Origin: LC029 sp036676475
GTDB taxonomy: Bacteria; Bacillota; Bacilli; Aneurinibacillales; RAOX-1
Direction: 5' to 3'
NCBI GenBank assembly: GCA_036676475.1
Contig: JAKFCU010000004.1
Span: 28,598-92,597 of the forward strand
DNA length: 64,000 nt
The notes under the pieces were generated by a model, which worked only from the letters and a program-made list of their open reading frames with translations, had not been told where the DNA came from and ran no database searches. A program made the translations under genes and the position numbers. Shown piece after piece: positions 31,415 through 39,511 of the stretch (positions within the stretch are counted from its first letter, which is position 1; each line of letters opens with the position of its first letter).

Positions 31415-32046
31415 ACTTCTACTCCTCTCGGAATAACGGATGCAAATTTTTCAACGATATAATCGATCGCTTCATTTTTCATCCGATAACTGACTCGGTT
31501 GGCAATGAGGCGAGTCGTGATCGGTATGATTTCCTCCAATTCAACCAGCCCATTTTCTTTCAAGGTTTGACCGGTGGAAACGATATCCACGATGCGATCA
31601 GCTAATCCAATCAAGGGGGCTAGCTCGATGGACCCGTTTAACTTTATGACCTCAACCTGGGCCCCTTGTTCACGAAAATAACGGGAGGCGACCTTAGGAT
31701 ATTTGGTGGCTACACGGGGCGCACCCGTCGGTTTCCAATTCGGTAAACCCGCAACCGATAAACGGCAATGGCTAATGTGAAGATCCAGTAACTCATAGAC
31801 ATCCCGTTCTTCTTCTAACAAAACATCCTTTCCCACGACTCCAATGTCGGCAACACCATACTCGACATAGGTAGGAACATCGGTGGGCTTGGCCAGAATA
31901 AAGTCCATTCCTACTTCCTCAAGGGGAATGATGAGCTTACGGGAGTCTTCAAATTCAGGGGGAATCTCTAATCCTGCCCGACGAAGCAATTCAACGGCTT
32001 CTTCAAAGATTCTTCCTTTCGGCATGGCAACCGTTAATCTAGACAT
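31411..32046 (-). CDS. hisG: ATP phosphoribosyltransferase, catalytic subunit (short form)
   Basis: A 211-residue short-form HisG, first enzyme of the pathway, which needs HisZ for activity and feedback control. Motifs MPKGRIFEEAVELL, GVADIGVVGKDVL and the PRPP loop IVDIVSTGQTLKENGL are visible; the ACT-like regulatory domain of long HisG is absent, consistent with the adjacent hisZ. ATG 32046 has GAGGAGG eight bases upstream; a GTG three codons earlier overlaps that site. Confidence 0.97.
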   Translation of the reverse strand: MSRLTVAMPKGRIFEEAVELLRRAGLEIPPEFEDSRKLIIPLEEVGMDFILAKPTDVPTYVEYGVADIGVVGKDVLLEEERDVYELLDLHISHCRLSVAGLPNWKPTGAPRVATKYPKVASRYFREQGAQVEVIKLNGSIELAPLIGLADRIVDIVSTGQTLKENGLVELEEIIPITTRLIANRVSYRMKNEAIDYIVEKFASVIPRGVEV

Positions 32047-33193
32047 CTTTTCCACCTCCTCTTAGATCGATGATGGTATCATAAGCTATGGTCGGAGCTG
32101 CCATTCCCGTAACCACAATCGCCTGTTCTCTTAGCTCTTGGGCCTTACGGATGGCTTCTGCTTTGGAATCCTGATCAAATAAAATGAAGATTTTTTGTTG
32201 GGTTTGCTCTGGTTCAAGGCTTGATGCATGAATGAGTCGATCCATCTTGATGGCGAATCCGGTTGAAGGATTTTCAACGCCAAAGCGGGATAGCAAGTCA
32301 TCGTAACGCCCTCCGCCGCAGACAGGCCAGCCTTGATTAGCCGCATATCCCTCAAATAGGATGCCTGTATAGTAATTTAAGCTGCTTAATAAGTTGAGAT
32401 CAAAAATGATATGGTCTGTCACTTCATAGGCTTGAAGAGCATTCCATAGCTGTTGCAGGTTACGAATCGCTTTTCTTGCCTGGCCATTGATCGTTAGTGC
32501 TTCTGCATCCTGAAGGCGTTCTGCCCCGCCGCGCAGTTTAAGAATGCCGTACAGTCTTTCCTTTTCAGAATCCAGGATGTTCAGCTTTGAAACGTCGTAT
32601 CTAAATCCAACATAATCCGAATTGTGAAGCCGTTCTTTTAGGTTTTCTCGATCGGCTGGAGCAGGTACGGCTTCTTCCAAAAGCCCTTCAATGAAATTCA
32701 CATGTCCGATGGCGATCTTAAATTCTTCTAATCCCGCTGCCTTTAGACAAGCGACAGCTAAAGCAATCACTTCCGCATCCGCTTCGACCGTTTCATCCCC
32801 AATGAGCTCTACTCCGCTTTGAATGAATTCAGCATTCCGTCCGGCTTCGTTTTCCTGAGCACGAAAAACGCTGGTATTGTACATGAGGCGAAGGGGGCGT
32901 GGCTCGTTCTTGAGCAGGGAGGAAGCCACCCGGGCAATCGGGGCAGTCACATCCGGTCTGAGAACTAAGGTGCGCCCTTGGCGATCCAATAACTTAAACA
33001 GCTTGCTGTCCATTGTCGCGCTAGCATCCCCAACGGTATCGTAATATTCAAGCGTTGGTGTCAAAATCTCCTGATATCCCCAACGGCTCATACAGGTTTT
33101 TAGCTTATCTTCAATATGCCGTTGCTTGGTTAGCTGGTCGGGCAGATAATCCCGCATCCCTAACGGCTTTTCAAATCCGAGTGGCTTGGTCAT
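32039..33193 (-). CDS. hisZ: ATP phosphoribosyltransferase regulatory subunit
   Basis: A 384-residue histidyl-tRNA synthetase paralogue: MRDYLPDQLTKQRHIE, motif 2-like RPDVTAPIARVASS and a degenerate motif 3 (NPSTGFAIKMDRL). It lacks the anticodon-binding specificity and does not charge tRNA; it forms a complex with short HisG. It is the first gene of the his operon. ATG 33193 has a GAGGTGA site. A promoter with an inverted repeat lies 70-100 bp upstream. Confidence 0.94.
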   Translation of the reverse strand: MTKPLGFEKPLGMRDYLPDQLTKQRHIEDKLKTCMSRWGYQEILTPTLEYYDTVGDASATMDSKLFKLLDRQGRTLVLRPDVTAPIARVASSLLKNEPRPLRLMYNTSVFRAQENEAGRNAEFIQSGVELIGDETVEADAEVIALAVACLKAAGLEEFKIAIGHVNFIEGLLEEAVPAPADRENLKERLHNSDYVGFRYDVSKLNILDSEKERLYGILKLRGGAERLQDAEALTINGQARKAIRNLQQLWNALQAYEVTDHIIFDLNLLSSLNYYTGILFEGYAANQGWPVCGGGRYDDLLSRFGVENPSTGFAIKMDRLIHASSLEPEQTQQKIFILFDQDSKAEAIRKAQELREQAIVVTGMAAPTIAYDTIIDLRGGGKDV

Positions 33194-33232
33194 GGTGAGT
33201 CACCTCTTTATCTGAATCGCTTTAGTCTGCTA

Positions 33233-33291
33233 ATATGATAAAGCGTTATTTGTTGTTTTGAATTTTATCATATACTGTTAAAATGCGTCAA
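33233..33291 (-). promoter_or_regulatory. Predicted his operon promoter with overlapping inverted repeat
   Basis: Minus strand: -35 TTGACG (33286-33291), 18 bp, -10 TAAAAT (33262-33267). A perfect 10-bp inverted repeat, ATATGATAAA (33233-33242) and its complement (33264-33273), overlaps the -10 and the early transcript; it could be a repressor site or an RNA hairpin. No T-box is visible. Confidence 0.55.
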
Positions 33292-33295
33292 CTAA

Positions 33296-33346
33296 AAGAA
33301 AGCTACTAGCGTAGCCTTATGCGTATAATACTTGACCCATAAGTAC
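33296..33346 (+). repeat. Two-hairpin intergenic repeat, copy 7
   Basis: 51 bp, between the terminator of the small membrane protein gene and the his promoter. Near consensus: GCTAC-TAGC-GTAGC and ATACTT-GACCCAT-AAGTAC. Confidence 0.95.
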
Positions 33347-33349
33347 AAG

Positions 33350-33379
33350 AAAAGACCGAGCTTCCCTCTCGATCTTTAT
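33350..33379 (-). terminator. Terminator of the small membrane protein gene
   Basis: Minus-strand stem AAGATCGAG / CTCGGTCTT followed by TTCTT; two bases past the stop codon. Confidence 0.8.
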
Positions 33380-33381
33380 CT

Positions 33382-33672
33382 TCACCTATTAAACACATAT
33401 CCGCGATAAATGATTTCAGCTACGATCAACGAACCTGGCATATTTAAATACCAAACATAGAACTGGCGCAGCTTAGGAACCGTAACGCAATCATGCCCCT
33501 TCAGCTTATTTATTCCAACCCTAGTCGTAAACATGATCCAGTACACTAACCAATTAATAAAGGGTAGATACAGCACGAAAAACCAGAAAAAGTTAACTCC
33601 GGACCCCAAATAAAATCGAAGAATGGTGCTAGGAAGGAGTACTAATAAAAAGCGAATGACGATCCTCTTCAT
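33382..33672 (-). CDS. Small membrane protein of unknown function
   Basis: A 96-residue protein starting MKRIVIRFLLVLLPS. Two hydrophobic segments are visible (residues 4-19 and 24-48, VNFFWFFVLYLPFINWLVYW), then a basic loop and an amphipathic tail. ATG 33672 has AAAGGA upstream. It overlaps the 3' end of the acyltransferase gene by 44 bp in another frame, unusually long for neighbours. The frame stays open further upstream, but that would bury half the acyltransferase end. I do not recognise a family. It is the last gene of the uvrA-hprK-lgt-ppaX line. Confidence 0.65.
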   Translation of the reverse strand: MKRIVIRFLLVLLPSTILRFYLGSGVNFFWFFVLYLPFINWLVYWIMFTTRVGINKLKGHDCVTVPKLRQFYVWYLNMPGSLIVAEIIYRGYVFNR

Positions 33673-34162
33673 TTTCCTGTGGTCCTTTTCTAATAATTTG
33701 CGCAGGGTTTCCTCCAACAAATGCCCCGGGGGGAACATCCCGATGTACAAGTGAGGCCGCAGATACAACAGCGCCATTTCCAATCGTTACACCGGGAAGA
33801 ATCGTACTATTGGCCCCAATCATCACGTTAGAGCCAATTATCACGTCCCCGATTCGATATTCATCAATCAGGTATTCATGAGCCAAAATTGTGGTGTTGT
33901 AGCCGATAATCGAATTGGATCCAATCTTGATCCGTTCAGGGTATAGGATATCTGGAACGACCATAAAAGCGATAGCCGTATGCTCACCAATTTCCATTCC
34001 TAAAAAGGTCCGGAACAGCCAATTTTTCCAGGATGGAAAAGGGATATAACGACCCATCACTATAACGAATGTGTTGCGAAAAGCCCGCCAAAATCCAATC
34101 GTGTTATAAAGCTGCCAAAGGGAATTCGGCCCCTGCACCGAGAAACGCTCCGTCCGCCTCAT
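33629..34162 (-). CDS. Hexapeptide-repeat acyltransferase (YvoF-like)
   Basis: A 177-residue left-handed beta-helix enzyme. The hexapeptide ladder is visible (IGEHTAIAFM, IKIGSNSIIGYNTTI, VIIGSNVMIGANSTI, VTIGNGAVVSAAS) followed by VGGNPAQII, typical of acetyl-CoA transferases. It matches B. subtilis YvoF by position between ppaX and hisZ. Substrate unknown. The start ATG at 34162 is one base from the ppaX stop. The C-terminal 15 residues are highly polar and overlap the downstream membrane protein gene. Confidence 0.85.
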   Translation of the reverse strand: MRRTERFSVQGPNSLWQLYNTIGFWRAFRNTFVIVMGRYIPFPSWKNWLFRTFLGMEIGEHTAIAFMVVPDILYPERIKIGSNSIIGYNTTILAHEYLIDEYRIGDVIIGSNVMIGANSTILPGVTIGNGAVVSAASLVHRDVPPGAFVGGNPAQIIRKGPQENEEDRHSLFISTPS

Positions 34163-34163
34163 G

Positions 34164-34814
34164 CTACTTTTCCCCTTTTACAATCAGAATTAAATCCTTC
34201 ATATCGTCAAGCAAGTACTCAGGATTAAACTGTTGGAGGAACTCCGGCCCTTTCAAGCTCCAGGATACTCCCGCAGCATGAACCCCGGCGTTATGAGCCG
34301 CTTGAATATCATACTGACTATCTCCCACCATCAACGTCTTCGCCGGATTTGCATTCATCTTTTCCATCGCCTTTAAAACTGGATCAGGGCTTGGCTTATG
34401 TTTTTCAGTATCCTGAAACACGATGAAGGCCTTCATGTATTGATCGATACCAACCAGTTTGGCTCCCATTTCCGCCGTTTTGCGTTGCTTTGTCGTAACA
34501 ATTCCCATCGTAACGCCCAATTTGTTCAATTCCTCTAAAGTTTCCAATACATTCGGAATTTCGCGCACATGTTCATCATGAATCTCTTCATTGTGCTCCC
34601 GGTAAGCTTCGGCCAGTAACTCCCTCATCTCTGGCCCGCCATAGTGTTCCATCTGTACAGTCAAGGGCTGACCCATATGAGGAATAATATCTTCACGCTT
34701 ATATCGTCCTGGGAAATGCTGTTCTAACACATGTAGAAACGAAATAATAATTAATTCATTCGTATCAATAATTGTTCCATCCAAATCAAAAAGGACGGTA
34801 TCATATTTCAACAT
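34164..34814 (-). CDS. ppaX: Pyrophosphatase PpaX (HAD family)
   Basis: A 216-residue HAD phosphatase. Motif I is FDLDGTIIDTNEL, motif II GIVTTKQR, motif III/IV HKPSPDPVLKA and MVGDSQYDIQAAHNAG. In Bacillus, PpaX hydrolyses the pyrophosphate formed when HPr kinase/phosphorylase dephosphorylates P-Ser-HPr, which explains its linkage to hprK two genes upstream. I chose ATG 34814 (AAAGGTGG upstream, gives the known 216-residue length) rather than the frame opening at 34877 inside lgt. Confidence 0.95.
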   Translation of the reverse strand: MLKYDTVLFDLDGTIIDTNELIIISFLHVLEQHFPGRYKREDIIPHMGQPLTVQMEHYGGPEMRELLAEAYREHNEEIHDEHVREIPNVLETLEELNKLGVTMGIVTTKQRKTAEMGAKLVGIDQYMKAFIVFQDTEKHKPSPDPVLKAMEKMNANPAKTLMVGDSQYDIQAAHNAGVHAAGVSWSLKGPEFLQQFNPEYLLDDMKDLILIVKGEK

Positions 34815-34828
34815 GTGACCAACCACCT

Positions 34829-35638
34829 TTACTCTCCATATTTCATGCTGGCATAACCCATTTTCCGGCGAACCCATCCCAAAACGAGAGCTAAAACAAT
34901 AATCACAATACTAATGACTTGAGCGATCCGTAACGTGTCCGTCAACATTAAACTGTCTGTGCGCATACCCTCAATGAAGAATCTTCCAACGGAATACCAC
35001 GCCAGATAAGTTAAGAAAAGCTCTCCCCGTCGAAGTGGAAGCGTTCGGCGTAAGATGAGCAAGAGAGCCACCCCAACAAAATTCCACAGCGATTCATACA
35101 GAAATGTAGGATGATAATAGGTTCCATTGATATACATTTGATTGATAATAAATTCCGGTAAGTGAAGAGATTCCAGGAACTCCCGGCTGGTTGGACCGCC
35201 ATGTGCTTCCTGATTCATAAAATTTCCCCAACGGCCAATGGCCTGTCCAATCAAAATGCTCGGAGCAGCGATATCCGCAATCCTCCAGAAGCTTATCTTC
35301 TTCGCCCGGGTAAAGAAAACTCCCGTCAGAATCGCCCCAATCAAAGCGCCATGAATGGCAATTCCGCCCTTCCAGACCGCGAGGATATCGGCAGGATGAT
35401 CGCGATAATAGTCCCATTCAAAGGTAACATAATAAATTCTTGCACAAATAATCGAAATGGGCACTCCCCACATGACCAAATCGAGAAACAGTTCTGGATT
35501 AAGACCCAGTCTTTTGGATTCTCTCATGGCAAGAAGCAATCCCATTAAAGCTCCCGTCCCCAGGATGATCCCATACCAGTGAACAGCAATGGGTCCCAGC
35601 TGGATAGCGATCGGATCGATCGGTGTGATTGGATTCAT
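34829..35638 (-). CDS. lgt: Prolipoprotein diacylglyceryl transferase
   Basis: A 269-residue integral membrane enzyme with about seven helices, adding diacylglycerol to the lipobox Cys of prolipoproteins. The Lgt signature GRWGNFMNQEAHGG is near residue 135 and the HGGLIGA-like segment appears as AIHGALIGAIL. ATG 35638 has AAAGGTGG and gives the B. subtilis length; an earlier GTG overlaps the ribosome site. Lies between hprK and ppaX as in Bacillus. Confidence 0.97.
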   Translation of the reverse strand: MNPITPIDPIAIQLGPIAVHWYGIILGTGALMGLLLAMRESKRLGLNPELFLDLVMWGVPISIICARIYYVTFEWDYYRDHPADILAVWKGGIAIHGALIGAILTGVFFTRAKKISFWRIADIAAPSILIGQAIGRWGNFMNQEAHGGPTSREFLESLHLPEFIINQMYINGTYYHPTFLYESLWNFVGVALLLILRRTLPLRRGELFLTYLAWYSVGRFFIEGMRTDSLMLTDTLRIAQVISIVIIVLALVLGWVRRKMGYASMKYGE

Positions 35639-35659
35639 ATTTTCCACCTTTTCTATCTA

Positions 35660-36592
35660 TTAAATTTCATCTGAAGCCTCTTCAATCGTATCGGTCAATC
35701 TCTTGCTAAAATGAACAGCTGCGTTATAGCCCATACGTTTTAGACGGAAATTCATCGCAGCTACCTCACAGATCACTGCCATATTTCGGCCAGGTCGAAT
35801 CGGAATGGTGATCTGAGGAATTTCGGTATCCATGATCTTCAGCTTTTCTTCATCAATTCCCAGTCTTTCATAGTGCTTCTCTGGATCCCAGAGCTCCATG
35901 CGGATGACCAGGGAAACCCGTTTATAGTTTCGCACCGCCCCAGCTCCAAATAATGTCATCACGTTAATAATCCCTAATCCGCGAATCTCCAGCAAATGCT
36001 GAATGAGCTCAGGCGCACTTCCAATCAGATGGTTTTCCTGCGTTTGGCGGATTTCAACCGCATCATCCGCGATTAACCGATGCCCCCGTTTGACCAACTC
36101 AAGAGCCGTTTCACTTTTTCCAAGACCACTTCCTCCAATCAACAGCGCTCCTACACCATAAACATCGACCAATACGCCATGCATCGTGGTGACCGGCGCA
36201 AGACGGCCCTCCAAGAACGTCGTTAGCTTACTTGACAGCTTCGTAGTAGGAAGGGATGAATGCAGAATCGGTACTCCTGATTTCTGGGAAGCCTGAATAA
36301 GCTCCTCCGGAATTTCCAGCTCTCGAGCGATGCAGACACAAGGAGTATCCTCCCCGCAAAGCCGTTCAAAGCGCTCTAATAGTTCCTCAGCACTTAGCGT
36401 TTTCGCAAAATTCATTTCCGTACGCCCGAGCAGTTGAATCCGATTAAAAGTATGATGAGCAAAATAGCCAGCCAACTCTAAACCCGGGCGATTAATATCA
36501 CTCGTTTTAATTTCCCGAATCAACCCTTGTTTACCGCTAACCACGTCCAATTTAAACTGTTGAATAATATCTTTGATAAGCGTTCTTTTCAT
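35660..36592 (-). CDS. hprK: HPr kinase/phosphorylase
   Basis: A 310-residue bifunctional enzyme that phosphorylates Ser46 of HPr and Crh when glycolytic intermediates are high and reverses it with phosphate. Walker A GGSGLGKSETALELV is near residue 153; the family signature EIRGLGIINVMTLFGAGAV is near 205. With crh in the same window it forms the sensor side of CcpA catabolite repression. Full length; 27 bp after uvrA. Confidence 0.98.
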   Translation of the reverse strand: MKRTLIKDIIQQFKLDVVSGKQGLIREIKTSDINRPGLELAGYFAHHTFNRIQLLGRTEMNFAKTLSAEELLERFERLCGEDTPCVCIARELEIPEELIQASQKSGVPILHSSLPTTKLSSKLTTFLEGRLAPVTTMHGVLVDVYGVGALLIGGSGLGKSETALELVKRGHRLIADDAVEIRQTQENHLIGSAPELIQHLLEIRGLGIINVMTLFGAGAVRNYKRVSLVIRMELWDPEKHYERLGIDEEKLKIMDTEIPQITIPIRPGRNMAVICEVAAMNFRLKRMGYNAAVHFSKRLTDTIEEASDEI

Positions 36593-36619
36593 GATGCACT
36601 CCCCCCGATTTACAAAGGA

Positions 36620-39505
36620 CTAATTAGATGTCGCCACTTCTTGTTTTTCCAACTGGCGGATTTGTTCTTCTGTCCGTTTGCGATCCCTTTCCAGGATGGG
36701 AGCCAGATAATGGCCGGTATAGGATTCCTTCACCTTGCATACTTCTTCAGGAGTTCCTACTGCGACAATCTGACCGCCTTTATCTCCGCCCTCTGGTCCA
36801 AGATCAATTAAATAATCTGCTGTTTTGATAACATCGAGGTTATGCTCAATGACCAATACGGATTCCCCTGCTTCCACGAGACGCTGTAAAACCTTCAAAA
36901 GTCGATCAATATCATGAATATGCAACCCCGTTGTCGGTTCATCCAGAATGTAAACCGTTCGGCCTGTACTGCGGCGATGCAGTTCAGAAGCCAGCTTCAC
37001 TCGCTGTGCCTCCCCACCCGATAACGTCGTCGCCGGTTGCCCCAATTTCATATAAGCCAACCCGACATCGGAAAGCGTTTGGATCTTCCGGTGTATACGA
37101 GGAATATTCTTAAAAAAGTCTACCGCATCTTCCACCGTCATATTCAACACTTCAGAAATGTTTTTTCCTTTATATTTGACATCCAGCGTCTCGCGGTTGT
37201 ACCTTTTCCCTTTACAGATTTCACAAGGGACATAAACGTCAGGGAGGAAGTGCATTTCAATCTTAATGATCCCATCCCCACGGCACGCCTCACATCGTCC
37301 ACCTTTGACATTAAAACTAAAACGACCTTTTTTATATCCGCGAACCTTGGCTTCATTCGTTTGAGCAAACACATCCCGGATATCATCAAACACTCCCGTG
37401 TAGGTAGCCGGATTAGAGCGCGGAGTACGTCCGATCGGAGACTGGTCAATATCGATCACCTTATCGAGTTGCTCCAATCCTTCGATCTTACGGTAGGCTC
37501 CCGGCTTCGCTTTTGCCCTATTTAAATCCCGGGCTAAAGCCTTATGTAAAATCTCGTTCACCAAAGTACTCTTCCCTGAACCGGAGACGCCAGTCACACA
37601 AGTAAACATCCCTAGGGGGAATTTAACGCTGATATTTTTCAAGTTGTTTTCCTTAGCCCCTTTGACTTCAACCCATTTACCATTGGGCTTACGGCGTTCT
37701 ACAGGTACAGCAATAAATCTTTTACCAGAAAGATATTGGCCGGTTAAGGACTGATCATCCTCCATCAGTTCCTTCGGCGTTCCCTGAGCAACGACCGTTC
37801 CTCCGTGAACACCTGCTCCTGGACCGATGTCGATAATAAAATCCGCGGCCATCATGGTATCCTCGTCATGCTCCACGACAATCAATGTATTCCCGAGATT
37901 GCGCATATGCTCAAGGGTCTTAATCAGGCGTGCATTATCCCGCTGATGAAGTCCAATACTAGGCTCATCCAAAATATAAAGAACACCCATTAGCGAAGAA
38001 CCGATTTGGGTCGCCAACCGAATCCGTTGAGCTTCTCCTCCGGAAAGCGTTCCGGCAGCGCGATGGAGCGTTAAATATTCCAGCCCCACATCCCGCAGGA
38101 AACCGAGGCGGGATTTAATCTCTTTCAAAATCAAGCGGGCAATCGCCATTTCCTTCTCAGTCAGCTGCAGCTGATCAAAAAACGCATACGCATCCTGGAC
38201 CGATTTAGAGGTGACAAACGAGATATTTTCCCCATTGATCCGGACGCACAGCACTTCCGGACGCAGCCTTTGCGCTTTACATGATGGACACGCCTTTTGA
38301 CTCATATAGCCTTCAATCGATTCCCGAACATAATCAGACGTAGACTCAACATAACGGCGCTGCAGATTATTGACGACCCCTTCAAAGAAAATCTCCGAAT
38401 CGCGCTTGCCGCCGAACTCACTTTCATACACAAAACGAAACTTTTCTTTTTGATTTCCATACAGAATCGTATCGAGCTGCTCCTTCGTCAGTTCTTCTAG
38501 AGGAGCGTTAATATCAATGTTAAAGTGGCTGCAAACCGAAGACAGCAATTGCTCGTAATACATCGAAGTTGAGCTTTCCCACGGTTCAATGGCCCCATCG
38601 GCAATACTTTTCGTGCGATTGGGGATTACCATATCCGCATCCACTTCCATCTTCATCCCTAGACCATCACAAGATGTACAAGCCCCAAATGGGCTGTTAA
38701 AGGAAAACATTCGCGGTTCCAGCTCTGGAAGGCTGAATCCGCATTGTGGACAGGCGAGATTTTGACTAAACAAAAGCTCTTCCTGCTCCATCACATCGAC
38801 GATAACCTTTCCATCAGCCAGCTTCAATGCCGTTTCCAGGGAATCCGCCACACGGGAGTGAATCCCCTCTTTAACCACAATCCGGTCTATGACCACTTCA
38901 ATTGTATGCTTCTTGTTTTTTTCCAGTTTGATCTCTTCCGATAAATCACGGATTTCCCCGTTTACGCGCACACGCACATATCCCTGTTTGCGAGTTTCCT
39001 CCAACAGCTTGGCATGCTCTCCCTTCCGGCCCTGGACGAGCGGCGCCAGAATCTGCATCTTCGTCCGTTCCGGGTATTCCAGGATGCGATCCACCATCTG
39101 TTCGACGGTTTGTGCCGTAATTTCAATATCATGCTCCGGGCAGTAAGCCTTGCCGATGCGAGCAAACAGAAGGCGCAGATAGTCATAGATTTCCGTCACC
39201 GTTCCCACCGTCGAACGAGGATTTCGGCTCGTTGTTTTCTGATCAATGGATATCGCCGGTGACAGCCCCTCTATGGAATCGACATCCGGCTTTTCCATTT
39301 GACCCAAGAACTGGCGGGCATAAGCCGAAAGCGACTCCACGTAACGGCGTTGCCCTTCCGCATAAATCGTATCAAAAGCAAGGGAAGACTTCCCCGATCC
39401 GGAAAGCCCGGTCAACACCACAAATTGGTCCCTTGGAATGGTCACATCAATATTTTTCAGGTTATGGGCTCTTGCCCCTTTAATGACGATATTTTCAAGA
39501 CTCAA
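36620..39505 (-). CDS. uvrA: Excinuclease ABC subunit A
   Basis: A 961-residue damage-recognition ATPase of nucleotide excision repair, two ABC modules in one chain. Walker A sites GLSGSGKSSLAFD (near 31) and GVSGSGKSTLVNE (near 640), two LSGGEAQR signatures, and zinc modules CPQCGFSLPE...CTSC and CEACRGDGI...CEICKGKR are all visible. Six bases separate it from uvrB, so uvrB-uvrA form an operon, continuing perhaps into hprK. Confidence 0.98.
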   Translation of the reverse strand: MSLENIVIKGARAHNLKNIDVTIPRDQFVVLTGLSGSGKSSLAFDTIYAEGQRRYVESLSAYARQFLGQMEKPDVDSIEGLSPAISIDQKTTSRNPRSTVGTVTEIYDYLRLLFARIGKAYCPEHDIEITAQTVEQMVDRILEYPERTKMQILAPLVQGRKGEHAKLLEETRKQGYVRVRVNGEIRDLSEEIKLEKNKKHTIEVVIDRIVVKEGIHSRVADSLETALKLADGKVIVDVMEQEELLFSQNLACPQCGFSLPELEPRMFSFNSPFGACTSCDGLGMKMEVDADMVIPNRTKSIADGAIEPWESSTSMYYEQLLSSVCSHFNIDINAPLEELTKEQLDTILYGNQKEKFRFVYESEFGGKRDSEIFFEGVVNNLQRRYVESTSDYVRESIEGYMSQKACPSCKAQRLRPEVLCVRINGENISFVTSKSVQDAYAFFDQLQLTEKEMAIARLILKEIKSRLGFLRDVGLEYLTLHRAAGTLSGGEAQRIRLATQIGSSLMGVLYILDEPSIGLHQRDNARLIKTLEHMRNLGNTLIVVEHDEDTMMAADFIIDIGPGAGVHGGTVVAQGTPKELMEDDQSLTGQYLSGKRFIAVPVERRKPNGKWVEVKGAKENNLKNISVKFPLGMFTCVTGVSGSGKSTLVNEILHKALARDLNRAKAKPGAYRKIEGLEQLDKVIDIDQSPIGRTPRSNPATYTGVFDDIRDVFAQTNEAKVRGYKKGRFSFNVKGGRCEACRGDGIIKIEMHFLPDVYVPCEICKGKRYNRETLDVKYKGKNISEVLNMTVEDAVDFFKNIPRIHRKIQTLSDVGLAYMKLGQPATTLSGGEAQRVKLASELHRRSTGRTVYILDEPTTGLHIHDIDRLLKVLQRLVEAGESVLVIEHNLDVIKTADYLIDLGPEGGDKGGQIVAVGTPEEVCKVKESYTGHYLAPILERDRKRTEEQIRQLEKQEVATSN

Positions 39506-39511
39506 CCGCTA

